DNA from: Lysobacterales bacterium
Lineage (GTDB): Bacteria > Pseudomonadota > Gammaproteobacteria > Xanthomonadales > SZUA-5
Length of the DNA stretch: 14,859 nucleotides
Direction: 5' to 3'
Assembly (NCBI GenBank): GCA_024710675.1
Contig: JANJUH010000207.1
Span: 1 to 14,859, forward strand
A program made the translations under genes and the position numbers. Positions 1-11,681 of this stretch are shown here, in pieces (position 1 is the stretch's first letter; each line of letters opens with the position of its first letter). Under the pieces are notes generated by a model, which was given only the letters and a program-made list of their open reading frames with translations, had not been told where the DNA came from and did not search any database.

Positions 1-883
1 GGGCGACATGGTCGAGGTGCTCGCCATGGCCGGACGGTGGCGCGTCCAGGATCAGGCGCGTGCCCTGGGCATCCCAGCGAGCCCGGCCATCCTCGAGCAG
101 ACGCACCACCGCGGCATCGGCGCAACGCTCCGGCCCGCCGGCGAGATAGGCCAGTTCCAGTGGATCGCCGGGGGCGGCTGCGCCGCTGCCGGTGTCGCGG
201 GCATTGCGACCCAGCCATGCTCCGGCGAGCAGGGCGATCGCGACCAGCACCGCATACAAGGTCAGGAAGGGAGCTGCTTTCCAGTCGAGCGGATTGGCGG
301 GAAGCGCATCGACGCCGGGTGCGATCAGCAGCGCAAGGAGCGTGCTTGCCGCGAGGCCCAGCGTGGCTGCCGCGGGCCAGCGCGGTCGCGGCAGGACGAC
401 ATGCCGAGCGAGGTCGATGCGGCGGATCCTGGCGTTGGCCGCGAAGCGTTCGCGCGTCCCGGGCCAACAGGCAGCGGGGGGATGGCCGAAGTGTTGTTCA
501 TACAGGGCCAGAGTCCGGGCGTACTGCGTACGGTAACGCTCCCCGTCGATACGGCGGCCGCGCGTAGGGCCGTGGTGCAGCGGGCAGCGCAGGACCTCCG
601 GGCACCAGTGCTGCCAGTAGTCGCGGGTATGCAAGAGGTGCAGGTGCCACACCTCGTCGACCAGCAGGCTGGGGGTCAACTCCTGATCGGAGATGCAACA
701 CAGGAAAGCGAAGCGCCGGTATTCCTCGACAGCGCCGCGTGCCGCCGCCAACGTGCAAGCCTGTTCGCGGGCGAAGCGGCGAACCAGGTCGATGCCGTCA
801 TCCGCGGACTCGAAGGGGTGTGCGGCGATCCGCTCCCAAAGCGCTTGCGTCTCGGTTGATCCGCGGACCGGGACCTGCGTCAT
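1..883 (-). CDS. TIGR04222-type membrane protein with a GRDP-like WHxHLL domain (3' end cut by window)
   Basis: Reading the minus strand from ATG at 883-881 gives 294 codons without a stop before the window edge; GGGAG lies about 9 nt upstream as a ribosome site. Residues about 50-106 carry the pattern EYRRF, then DEVWHLHLL and Y89, then HHGP at 103-106, which resembles the conserved core of glycine-rich-domain (GRDP-like) proteins. Two hydrophobic segments (about 170-188 and 205-225) look like membrane helices, followed by DPLELAYLAGGPERCADAAVVRLLEDG (given here as DPLELAYLAGGP plus AAVVRLLEDG, residues 240-266), the hallmark of the TIGR04222 membrane-protein family. Members often end in a Gly-rich, sometimes Cys-containing tail, which would lie outside the window. 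Function is unknown. The family name is recalled from motif appearance, not searched. A long plus-strand frame over the same DNA (8-859) is a compositional shadow. Confidence 0.82.
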   Translation of the reverse strand, partial: MTQVPVRGSTETQALWERIAAHPFESADDGIDLVRRFAREQACTLAAARGAVEEYRRFAFLCCISDQELTPSLLVDEVWHLHLLHTRDYWQHWCPEVLRCPLHHGPTRGRRIDGERYRTQYARTLALYEQHFGHPPAACWPGTRERFAANARIRRIDLARHVVLPRPRWPAAATLGLAASTLLALLIAPGVDALPANPLDWKAAPFLTLYAVLVAIALLAGAWLGRNARDTGSGAAAPGDPLELAYLAGGPERCADAAVVRLLEDGRARWDAQGTRLILDAPPSGHGEHLDHVA

Positions 884-965
884 CGTCGGTCTCCCTCGAT
901 GGACTGGGCCTGGCGCCGAGGCTAAGGGCTCCCTGTGACCGTGTCATGCACGGCCCGATGCCCGT

Positions 966-2414
966 TCAGCCGGATTTTCCGCCGGGTTCGTCCTCGCGCA
1001 GCTTCGAGAGCATGCCGCTCATGCGCCGGCGGAAGGCCGCGGCATCGAGCTTCTGGTTCTCCGTGGGAGCGTCATCACCGCCGGCGGCAGAATCACCTGG
1101 CGCTGCCGGGGCCGGCGGTGATGCAGGCGCAGCGCCGGGAGCTGGCGCGGCGAAGGAGGCGTTGGCCTTGCGCCGGAGTTTCTCGATCAGCGCCGCTTCC
1201 GTCCGTGTCAGTGGCTCGAAGTCATCGTCGCTTGTCGATGCCGGCGCAGGGCGCGGTGGCGCCGGTGTCGACGCGGGATTCAGCGGGGGAGCGGCCTCGG
1301 CGGGCGCGTTGGCGACCGGCGGTTCCGCTGGCGCGACCGGAGTGGGAGCGGGTGGAGCGGCGGGTGAGCCCACGGGCGGGGTCGGCGCCGCCGAGTTGTT
1401 CCAGTCGTCAGCCGACAATGCCGAGACTTCGGGGCCCGCGCCCTCCAGCCCCAGGGCTGCGATCAGTGCAGCCGTGGGGTCGGGAATCGCGCCGAGGATG
1501 TCGTCCATCGAAGGCGCCGCCGGCTCGGTCGGCTTCGCCTTTGGCGCGGGCTTCGAGGCGGCTGCGGTGAAGCTGGCAAATTCGTCGAGCTCGTTGGTGA
1601 AGTTGCTGGCGGCTGGCCTGGCGGCATCGGCCGCTGGCGCCGGAGCATCTTCCGCGACGCGCGGGCGGGTGCCGAATTCCTCGGTGAACAGCGTGTCGTC
1701 CTCGCGCACGAGGAAACGCGCGAGCTTGTCGAAGAGTTCGTCGTCGATGTGGGCCCACGGCACCTGGCGGCGGCTCGTGCCCAGCCAGCTCGCGTTGGTG
1801 AACACCATGCGCAGCACCGGGTCGTCGGCGGAGATCTGCGCCTCGAGGCTGGCGCGGATCTGGCCGCGGGCATGGAAGCTGGCGACGATGATGTCGCCGG
1901 TGCGGTTGCGCAGTTCTTCCTTGACGCCGCCAAGCTGGTGGCCACGGAAGGCACTGATCAGGGCCTTGACCTTCTGCGCGGTCTCGGCGCGCACGACCGG
2001 AGACTTTTCCGGGTCGACGCGCCAGGTCCAGTTCAACTTGAGAACCCAGCTCCGGTGGCGGCGTTCGTGCTCCAGCCGGTAGTCCCACATCGGCTGCGCC
2101 GCGAGATCGCCATAGCCGGCGATGTTCATGTAGGCCCGGAACGAGGGCTTGAGCTCGATCAGCGTACGGACCACACCCTCGAGGTACTGAACCAGGCTGC
2201 GCATCCGCGGATCGACTTCGCTGCGGTAGGTCGATTCGCGTTCGTCGCGCTCGCGGCTGGCCGCTTCCGCAGCCAGGCGTTGCTCTTCGGCTTCACGCTT
2301 GAGGCGATCAAGAAACGACACGGGCGGCGAAAGGCTCACGGTGACTGGCCTCCGATCATAACGGCCATGGCCGTGGCCGGGTGAAGTCGCGGGCACGACT
2401 TCAAGCTCTTTCAC
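966..2414 (-). CDS. Conserved-looking hypothetical protein with a Pro/Ala-rich C-terminal half
   Basis: I do not recognise a named family. The 482-aa product starts at GTG 2414-2412 with GGAGG 7 nt upstream. A second GTG at 2339-2337, with GGAGG 9 nt upstream, would give 457 aa starting near SLSPPVSFLDRLK, so the start is uncertain. Residues about 34-75 are charged and helical (LDRLKREAEEQRLAAEAA), possibly a short coiled coil. Residues about 75-250 form a dense domain with many aromatics (MWDYRLEHERRHRSW, LKLNWTWRVDP). From about residue 252 onward the protein is Pro/Ala/Asp-rich and probably disordered, with short predicted helices near the end (TRTEAALIEKLRRKAN, AFRRRMSGMLSKLRED). There is no signal peptide or membrane segment, so it is probably cytoplasmic. 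It is divergent from zipA, and the gene before it on this strand is outside the operon logic of zipA-ligA. Confidence 0.8.
   Translation of the reverse strand: MKELEVVPATSPGHGHGRYDRRPVTVSLSPPVSFLDRLKREAEEQRLAAEAASRERDERESTYRSEVDPRMRSLVQYLEGVVRTLIELKPSFRAYMNIAGYGDLAAQPMWDYRLEHERRHRSWVLKLNWTWRVDPEKSPVVRAETAQKVKALISAFRGHQLGGVKEELRNRTGDIIVASFHARGQIRASLEAQISADDPVLRMVFTNASWLGTSRRQVPWAHIDDELFDKLARFLVREDDTLFTEEFGTRPRVAEDAPAPAADAARPAASNFTNELDEFASFTAAASKPAPKAKPTEPAAPSMDDILGAIPDPTAALIAALGLEGAGPEVSALSADDWNNSAAPTPPVGSPAAPPAPTPVAPAEPPVANAPAEAAPPLNPASTPAPPRPAPASTSDDDFEPLTRTEAALIEKLRRKANASFAAPAPGAAPASPPAPAAPGDSAAGGDDAPTENQKLDAAAFRRRMSGMLSKLREDEPGGKSG
2383..2402. repeat. Perfect 7-bp inverted repeat in the divergent start region
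   Basis: GAAGTCG (2383-2389) and CGACTTC (2396-2402) are exact inverted copies around the six-base spacer CGGGCA. They lie between the two possible start codons of the minus-strand gene and about 70 bp upstream of zipA. It could be an operator or mRNA hairpin for either gene; if the minus gene starts at 2414 it is coding sequence. Role not established. Confidence 0.4.
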
Positions 2415-2472
2415 CAGCTATCCTCCACCGGATACCGTCTGCTCCGCACCGGACCCACGACCTCGGCTAGTC

Positions 2473-6231
<3,759 letters not shown>

Positions 6232-6237
6232 GGCCGG

Positions 6238-6365
6238 TCGCGCCCGAGGGCGCTCCTGCGACGGTCCAGGCGGAAGCCTGCCGCTCCCGTGGGAGCGCGC
6301 TCTGCGCGCGAAAGGGCCTTGCCGCAATCCTGTTCGCGCCCAAGGGCGCTCCTACGTGGGAGCGG
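6238..6365. repeat. Cluster of REP-like extragenic palindromes
   Basis: The gap between convergent epmA and the small secreted gene contains several related GC-rich units. Unit A (6238-6260) has the palindrome GCGCCC-GA-GGGCGC next to GCTCCTGC. Unit B (6289-6312), in the opposite sense, is GTGGGAGCGCGC-TCT-GCGCGCGA. Unit C (6333-6356) repeats unit A with GCGCCC-AA-GGGCGC and GCTCCTAC. A fourth, weaker unit (about 6264-6288, palindrome CAGGC-GGAA-GCCTG) meets unit B head to head at CGCTCCC-GT-GGGAGCG. A partial unit, GTGGGAGCGGCC, follows C in the same head-to-head fashion. The GTGGGAGCG/GTAGGAGCG heads match the REP families that I recall from Pseudomonas and Xanthomonadales. The hairpins may also end or protect the two convergent transcripts. 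Confidence 0.8.
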
Positions 6366-6388
6366 CCAGGCACCTCACGTTCCGGCCA

Positions 6389-6745
6389 TCAATCGCAATC
6401 GGCGACGTACAGGGCGCCCCAGACAGTGTCCACGTCGCGCAGCGCTGCGATGTACTCGCGACGATCGTTGTTGTTGTGGGCATCGACCAGGCGATCGAGG
6501 GCGCGATCGAGCTTGGCGTTGCCTTCGGCCTCGGCGATCACGCGCATCGCGTTGATGACATCGGCGAGGTCGTTGTAGGTTGCGTCATCGACGGTCTCGC
6601 CGGCCTCGAGGCCTTGGCGGACCATGTCGAGCGCTCCGCCGAGTTCGGCCATGCTCTCGCAGTCGATTTTCTCGTCCTGCGCCGAGACCGTCCCCATCGA
6701 CAACAAGAATGCCGCCGCAAGCGCCGCCAGCAAACTCTTCTTCAT
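6389..6745 (-). CDS. Small secreted helical protein of unknown function
   Basis: The 118-aa product starts at ATG 6745-6743 with MKKSLLAALAAAFLLSMGTVSAQ, a textbook Sec signal peptide with probable cleavage after SAQ or nearby (about residue 23). The mature part of about 95 residues is acidic and appears wholly alpha-helical (MAELGGALDMVRQGLEAG, YNDLADVINAMRVIAEAEG, KLDRALDRLVDAHNN). It has only two cysteines, one near each end (C29 and C117), well placed to join the termini by a disulfide in the periplasm. The frame is open further upstream to 6832, but that extension has no signal character and runs through a hairpin. The ribosome site is weak (GGGGAA about 6 nt before ATG). I recognise no family. 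It lies 86 bp downstream of cnoX on the same strand. Confidence 0.78.
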   Translation of the reverse strand: MKKSLLAALAAAFLLSMGTVSAQDEKIDCESMAELGGALDMVRQGLEAGETVDDATYNDLADVINAMRVIAEAEGNAKLDRALDRLVDAHNNNDRREYIAALRDVDTVWGALYVADCD

Positions 6746-6764
6746 ACATTCCCCAAAGGTAAGT

Positions 6765-6784
6765 GGCCGGGGAGATTCCCGGCC
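6765..6784 (-). terminator. Possible hairpin after cnoX
   Basis: GGCCGGG (6765-6771) and CCCGGCC (6778-6784) form a perfect 7-bp stem with a six-base loop, 48 bp past the cnoX stop and 20 bp before the start of the small secreted gene. On the minus strand it is followed only by a short TTT, so it is a weak intrinsic terminator at best and could be a 5'-leader structure instead. Confidence 0.35.
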
Positions 6785-6831
6785 ATCGAAGGCTACTCCG
6801 AAGATTTTCCGGCGCCCATGGGGGGCGGCCA

Positions 6832-7692
6832 TCAGAAGAGCAGGCTGGTCATCTTGCGGCGGTAATCCCCGACCAGGTCTTCGTCGGTGACGATGCGGAA
6901 GGCTTCGACCAGTGCGCGCCGGCCGAGGTCCTCCTCGAACTTGCGATCGGCCTTCAGGATGGCCAGGAACTGATCCATGCCCGGGGCGAACTGGCCGGCC
7001 AGCATCAGCGCGGCGCCGAGCTGGTAGCGCGCCAGCAGGTTGCCGCCATCGGCCGTGATCCGGGCCTGCAATTCGGCCACTGCGGGGGCGTGCTCGAGCG
7101 CCTGGATGAAGCCGAGGCGGGCCCGCGCGCGACGGGCGAGGTCGTGCTCCTGCGCTTCGCCGGGCAACTGGTCGAGCAGGGCGACGCCCTCGTCGTAGAG
7201 GCCGGCTTGCAGGAGCGTGTCGGCCAATTCGGCCTTCAGCTCGTGTTTGCTCGGTTCGGCCTGGATCGCGGCCTGCAGGCGGGCAATGGTCGCGGTGAAG
7301 TCCTCGCCACCCTGGTCGACCGGTTCGGGTTCCTCGGGTTCGGGCGGCGTGGCCGTCAGGTGACGCGCCAGGAACTGGCGGATCGCGCCCTCGGGTTGGG
7401 CGCCCATGAAGCCATCGACCGGCTGGCCGTTCCTGAACAGCACCACGGTCGGCAGGCTGCGGATGCCGAAGGCGCCAGCCAGGGCCATCTGTTCATCGGT
7501 GTTGACCTTGGCGAGCTTGAGCGCGCCCTTCGCCTCGCCGACGATACGGTCGAGCATCGGCATGAGCTGCTTGCAGGGACCGCACCAGGGCGCCCAGAAG
7601 TCGACCAGCACCGGCGTCTGGAAGGAGGCTTCCATGACGTCGGCCTCGAAATTGTCCTGGGTGGCGTGGAAGATGTGCGCTGAGTCGGCCAT
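6832..7692 (-). CDS. cnoX: CnoX/YbbN-type thioredoxin with TPR-like tail
   Basis: The 286-aa product joins a thioredoxin domain (residues about 1-110) to a helical tetratricopeptide-like region (about 128-286). This is the architecture of CnoX (YbbN), a chaperedoxin that binds unfolding proteins, protects them from oxidation and hands them to GroEL. The active site WCGPC is intact (C37, C40), with LPTVVLFRNGQPVDGFMGAQPE matching the cis-Pro region and the YbbN-typical following segment (quoted only in part: SLPTVVLFRNGQPVDGF). E. coli YbbN lacks this redox motif, whereas canonical-motif CnoX proteins can act as oxidoreductases. The C-terminal half has repeated helix pairs (LKAELADTLLQAGLYDEGVAL, here LADTLLQAGLYDEG). 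A Pro/Glu-rich linker, PPEPEEPEPVD, separates the domains. ATG 7692-7690 fits the family start; the open frame continues upstream but into the amidohydrolase gene. Cytoplasmic. Confidence 0.93.
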   Translation of the reverse strand: MADSAHIFHATQDNFEADVMEASFQTPVLVDFWAPWCGPCKQLMPMLDRIVGEAKGALKLAKVNTDEQMALAGAFGIRSLPTVVLFRNGQPVDGFMGAQPEGAIRQFLARHLTATPPEPEEPEPVDQGGEDFTATIARLQAAIQAEPSKHELKAELADTLLQAGLYDEGVALLDQLPGEAQEHDLARRARARLGFIQALEHAPAVAELQARITADGGNLLARYQLGAALMLAGQFAPGMDQFLAILKADRKFEEDLGRRALVEAFRIVTDEDLVGDYRRKMTSLLF

Positions 7693-7732
7693 GGTGGGCA
7701 CCCGATCCTGGGGAAGTCCGGAAGATGGGGGC

Positions 7733-7738
7733 GTTATA
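7733..7738 (-). promoter_or_regulatory. Candidate -10 box for cnoX
   Basis: On the minus strand TATAAC sits about 41 bp upstream of the cnoX ATG, just after the amidohydrolase stop, and would give a 5' leader of roughly 35 nt. No convincing -35 box is visible 16-18 bp upstream, so this rests on one AT-rich hexamer in GC-rich DNA. Confidence 0.3.
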
Positions 7739-7753
7739 CGCTCGCGCAAGCGT
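7738..7753. repeat. Near-perfect palindrome between amidohydrolase and cnoX
   Basis: ACGCTCGCGCAAGCGT pairs ACGCT with AGCGT around a GC-rich centre, 26 bp past the amidohydrolase stop. There is no T-run after it on the minus strand, so a terminator role is unsupported; it could be a mild hairpin in the 3' region or chance in GC-rich DNA. Confidence 0.3.
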
Positions 7754-7778
7754 CCGCAGTGTCGATCACCGAACAGCC

Positions 7779-9059
<1,281 letters not shown>

Positions 9060-9378
9060 CGGCTTCTCCTTTGGACGCGGGGAGTATCGGCAAGGTGCGC
9101 TTGGGTGTGGGTCAACAATGGCGACGGGCACGAGGGCACGAAAAAGCATGGCTGCGTCGGGGGCTGAGTCCATCCCCGTGAAGGCCGGCCGTTGCGTTTC
9201 CGTGATTCGTTCTCCCGGCGCCTCACGGCTTCGTGCCTGTTCTGCGAAAGACGCATCTGCCAACCCAAACGGACCCGCCCGGACTCCCGTCAACCCTGCT
9301 CTTCCGTGCCCTCGTGCCCTCGACGTCCACCCCTCGATCCACGGTGACAGATCGATGTCCCTCCGCTGACGGGTCTCG
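9060..9378. other. Non-coding 319-bp gap between gamma-glutamyltransferase and amidohydrolase genes
   Basis: No frame here has gene-like features. Apart from the ribosome site of the amidohydrolase gene (9061-9070 region), the gap is mostly occupied by the inverted repeat pair at 9126-9319. I see no clear promoter or T-tailed terminator, though one would be expected for an amidohydrolase promoter if the two genes are not co-transcribed. Confidence 0.6.
9126..9319. repeat. Inverted repeat pair bounding about 194 bp of non-coding DNA
   Basis: GGGCACGAGGGCACG followed by AAAAAG (9126-9146) recurs in inverse at 9299-9319, where the reverse complement is GGGCACGAGGGCACG followed by GAAGAG: 19 of 21 positions agree. 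The following bases are also loosely alike (GCATGGCTGCG versus GCAGGGTTGACG read on the opposite strands). The sequence between has no gene. It looks like a pair of extragenic repeat units or a small non-autonomous element. No flanking target duplication was found by eye. Confidence 0.6.
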
Positions 9379-11094
9379 TCAATACCCCGCCGCGTGCCCG
9401 TCCTTGCGCGACTCGCTGGCGCCGGCGTAGACGCCGGTCTCGGGGTCACGCTGGATGGCCTGGTAGCCGCCGAAGAGGCCGTTCGCGAACCCGACCTTGT
9501 GGCCCATGTCCATCAGTGCCTGGATGGTCTCGTAGGGGAAGCCGCTTTCGAGTTGAACCTCGCCGCCGTCGCTCATCACCAGCACCTGGCCCTCCGGCTC
9601 GGTGGAGCCGTCGTGGTGGATGCGCGGGGCGTCGCCGGCTTCCTGCAGGTTCATCTGGAAATCGATCAGGTTGATGACGATCTGCGCGTGGCCCTGCGGC
9701 TGCATGGCGCCGCCCATCAGACCGAAGCTCATCCAGGGCTGGCCGTCCTTGGTGATGAAGGCGGGGATGATGGTGTGGAAGGGGCGCTTGCCGGGCGCGT
9801 AGCTGTTCGGGTGGCCTTCCTTCAGCACGAATTGCTCGCCTCGGTTCTGCAGCATGAAGCCCAGGCCCGGCGGCACCATGCCCGATCCCATGCCGCGGTA
9901 GTTCGACTGGATCAGCGAGACCATCATGCCGTCCTTGTCGGCGGTGGTCAGGTAGATCGTGTCGCCCTGCTGCAGCGCCGGGTTGCCGGCCTCGACGCTG
10001 CGCGCGGCGCGGCGCATGTCGAGCTTCTGGCGGCGTTCGTGGCCGTATTCCTTGCTGATCAGGCGCTCGACCGGGACTTCCGAGAACTCCGGGTCGGCAT
10101 ACCAGCGGGCGCGATCCTCGAAGGCGAGCTTCTTGGCCTCGACGAACAGATGCACATGCATCGGGCTGCCGAAGCCGTAGCCGCGCAAATCGAAGGCCTC
10201 GAGCAGGTTCAGTATCTGCAGCGCCGCGATACCCTGGCCGTTCGGCGGGATCTCCCAGACATCGAAGCCACGGTAATTCGTCGACACGGGATCGACCCAG
10301 TTGCCGCGGTGCGCGGCGAAGTCCGCAGCGGCGAGGAAGCCGCCCTGTTCCTTGATGTAGGCCTCGATGGTGCGTGGGATCTCGCCTTCGTAGTAGCCCT
10401 TGCGACCTTCCTTCGCGAGCTTGCGGTAGGTCCGTGCGAGGTTGGGGTTCTTCCAGACCTGGCCGGCCTTGGGTGGTTGGCCGTCGATCAGGAACTGCTC
10501 GGCGAAGCCCGGGAACTGCCCGTAGCGCAGCGGCGCGCGCGCCCAGCCCGCCGCGATGACTGGTGCCACCGGGTGGCCTTGCTCCGCATAGTCGATCGCC
10601 GGCGCCAGCACGGTCTTCATCGGCAGCTTGCCGAAGCGTTCGTGCAGCGCGAACCAGCCGTCGACCGCGCCCGGCACGGTCAGCGGCAGCGGTCCGAAGC
10701 TCGGCACCTTGTCGATGCCCTGCTCGCGGAACCATTGCAGTGTCAGCCCCTGCGGCGAGCGCCCGGAGCCGTTGTAGCCATGCAGTTTCTTCGTCTTCGG
10801 ATCCCAGACGATCGCGAAGAGATCGCCGCCGATGCCGCAGCCGGTGGGCTCCATCAATCCCAGCGTCGCATTCGCCGCAATCGCCGCGTCCATCGCTGTG
10901 CCGCCCTGTTTGAGCACATCGAGCGCGACCTGGGTGGCCAGCGGATGGCTGGTGGCCGCGATGCCGTTCTGCGCGTAGACCACCGAGCGGGTCGCGAAGG
11001 CGAGATCGCCGGCCCGGTCGGCGGCGCTGGCGGGCAAGGCGGGCAGCAGCGCGAGAGCGAGGGCGAAGGAGAGAGTGGACAGGGCGCGGTTCAT
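9379..11094 (-). CDS. ggt: Secreted gamma-glutamyltransferase (glutathione hydrolase proenzyme)
   Basis: This 571-aa protein is an N-terminal-nucleophile hydrolase that transfers or hydrolyses gamma-glutamyl groups, for example from glutathione. It is made as a proenzyme and cleaves itself just before the nucleophile. A signal peptide (MNRALSTLSFALALALLPALPASA) directs it to the periplasm. Family landmarks in order: LDVLKQGGTAMDAAIAANATLG, GCGIGGDLFAIV, NGSGRSP with the likely substrate-carboxylate Arg, PPNGQGIAALQILN, then GDTIYLTTADKDGMMVSLIQS with Thr379 as the predicted nucleophile. GGAMQPQGHAQIVINLIDF follows near the C-terminus. (Each motif is quoted in part.) The sequence is closer to the YwrD-like branch than to E. 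coli Ggt, which has TTH at the nucleophile where this has TIY. ATG 11094-11092 has GGAG seven bases upstream. The stop lies 319 bp before the amidohydrolase start. Confidence 0.94.
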   Translation of the reverse strand: MNRALSTLSFALALALLPALPASAADRAGDLAFATRSVVYAQNGIAATSHPLATQVALDVLKQGGTAMDAAIAANATLGLMEPTGCGIGGDLFAIVWDPKTKKLHGYNGSGRSPQGLTLQWFREQGIDKVPSFGPLPLTVPGAVDGWFALHERFGKLPMKTVLAPAIDYAEQGHPVAPVIAAGWARAPLRYGQFPGFAEQFLIDGQPPKAGQVWKNPNLARTYRKLAKEGRKGYYEGEIPRTIEAYIKEQGGFLAAADFAAHRGNWVDPVSTNYRGFDVWEIPPNGQGIAALQILNLLEAFDLRGYGFGSPMHVHLFVEAKKLAFEDRARWYADPEFSEVPVERLISKEYGHERRQKLDMRRAARSVEAGNPALQQGDTIYLTTADKDGMMVSLIQSNYRGMGSGMVPPGLGFMLQNRGEQFVLKEGHPNSYAPGKRPFHTIIPAFITKDGQPWMSFGLMGGAMQPQGHAQIVINLIDFQMNLQEAGDAPRIHHDGSTEPEGQVLVMSDGGEVQLESGFPYETIQALMDMGHKVGFANGLFGGYQAIQRDPETGVYAGASESRKDGHAAGY

Positions 11095-11278
11095 GGCGGT
11101 CTCCGGAGGAACGCTGAGAGCGGGCAGCTTAGCCGCTTGCGCCCGGCCCGGCGTGCGGGTCGCGTGATGCAGGGGCCTGGGAAGCGCAAATGAACGTCAG
11201 AACTTGGGGGGTGTCCGCATGTCCTGCTGCTGGGTACGCTGTGACCGACGCCAATCATGTCGAGCACAGGAGCCGCTT

Positions 11279-11677
11279 ATGGCGAGGGCGACCGAGGATC
11301 CGATCCAGCAACTCAATGCGATGCCCCTCGTGGGCCTGATGCTCGTACTCGCGGTGGTTTTTCTGTTCGCTGCACCCCGGGCGACTTCTGCAGTCAGGCT
11401 TCCTGGAGGAGGCGCCATCCATTGCGGGCCGCCGTCGCTGAATCCGCAGTACGAGGTCGTGCTCGCGTCGGATGGCGGACGGCCTGTGCTGTCGCTCAAC
11501 GGCCATTCCATCTCGCGCCCCCAACTGGCCGGACTGTTCCTCTCCGAGGGTCGCCTCGAACCCGGAGACCAGGGCTCGTGGCGTTTCCGAATCGAGCTCG
11601 ATGTGCCCTATGGCCTGGCCGCCCAGCTGCTTGCCGAGGGCCGGCGCGCGGGCCTCGTGTACATTGGGGTCGAATGA
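11279..11677 (+). CDS. ExbD/TolR-like protein lacking the conserved transmembrane Asp
   Basis: The 132-aa product has the ExbD/TolR layout: a short cytoplasmic N-terminus, one membrane helix (about residues 14-32) and a periplasmic domain. The start of the helix reads NAMPLVGLMLVLAVVFLFAAP, against the family pattern N-V-T-P-L-V-D-V-M-L-V-L; the otherwise near-invariant Asp that carries protons in ExbD and TolR is Gly19 here. The C-terminal domain (about 55-132) keeps ExbD-like features such as LSLNGHSISRPQLAGLF. Normally ExbD works with the ExbB channel to energise TonB; no ExbB or TonB gene is in this window. ATG 11279 has AGGAG seven bases upstream, a clear ribosome site; the open frame continues upstream to 11204 without support. 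Either a specialised or degenerate paralog. It is divergent from ggt. Confidence 0.8.
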   Translation: MARATEDPIQQLNAMPLVGLMLVLAVVFLFAAPRATSAVRLPGGGAIHCGPPSLNPQYEVVLASDGGRPVLSLNGHSISRPQLAGLFLSEGRLEPGDQGSWRFRIELDVPYGLAAQLLAEGRRAGLVYIGVE

Positions 11678-11681
11678 GGCC

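Noticed and set aside
8..859. A 283-codon plus-strand frame at the left edge
   Set aside because: The minus strand here reads as a TIGR04222/GRDP-like protein with membrane helices and a ribosome site; the plus frame has none.
1240..1400. Low-complexity GC-rich tract resembling a repeat array
   Set aside because: No regular unit or spacer is present; it encodes the Pro/Ala-rich tail of the minus-strand protein. No CRISPR array exists in the window.
739..2082. A 447-codon plus-strand frame rich in Gly, Ala and Ser
   Set aside because: It is the complement of the Pro/Ala-rich tail of the minus-strand gene; the apparent Gly-rich repeats follow from that bias.
9394..11193. A 599-codon plus-strand frame opposite ggt
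   Set aside because: Compositional shadow: no recognisable motifs, while the minus strand encodes a full gamma-glutamyltransferase with signal peptide.
11204..11240. Possible promoter TTGGGG / TACGCT before the ExbD-like gene
   Set aside because: The two hexamers are 25 bp apart, far from the 16-18 bp expected, and the -10 match is poor.
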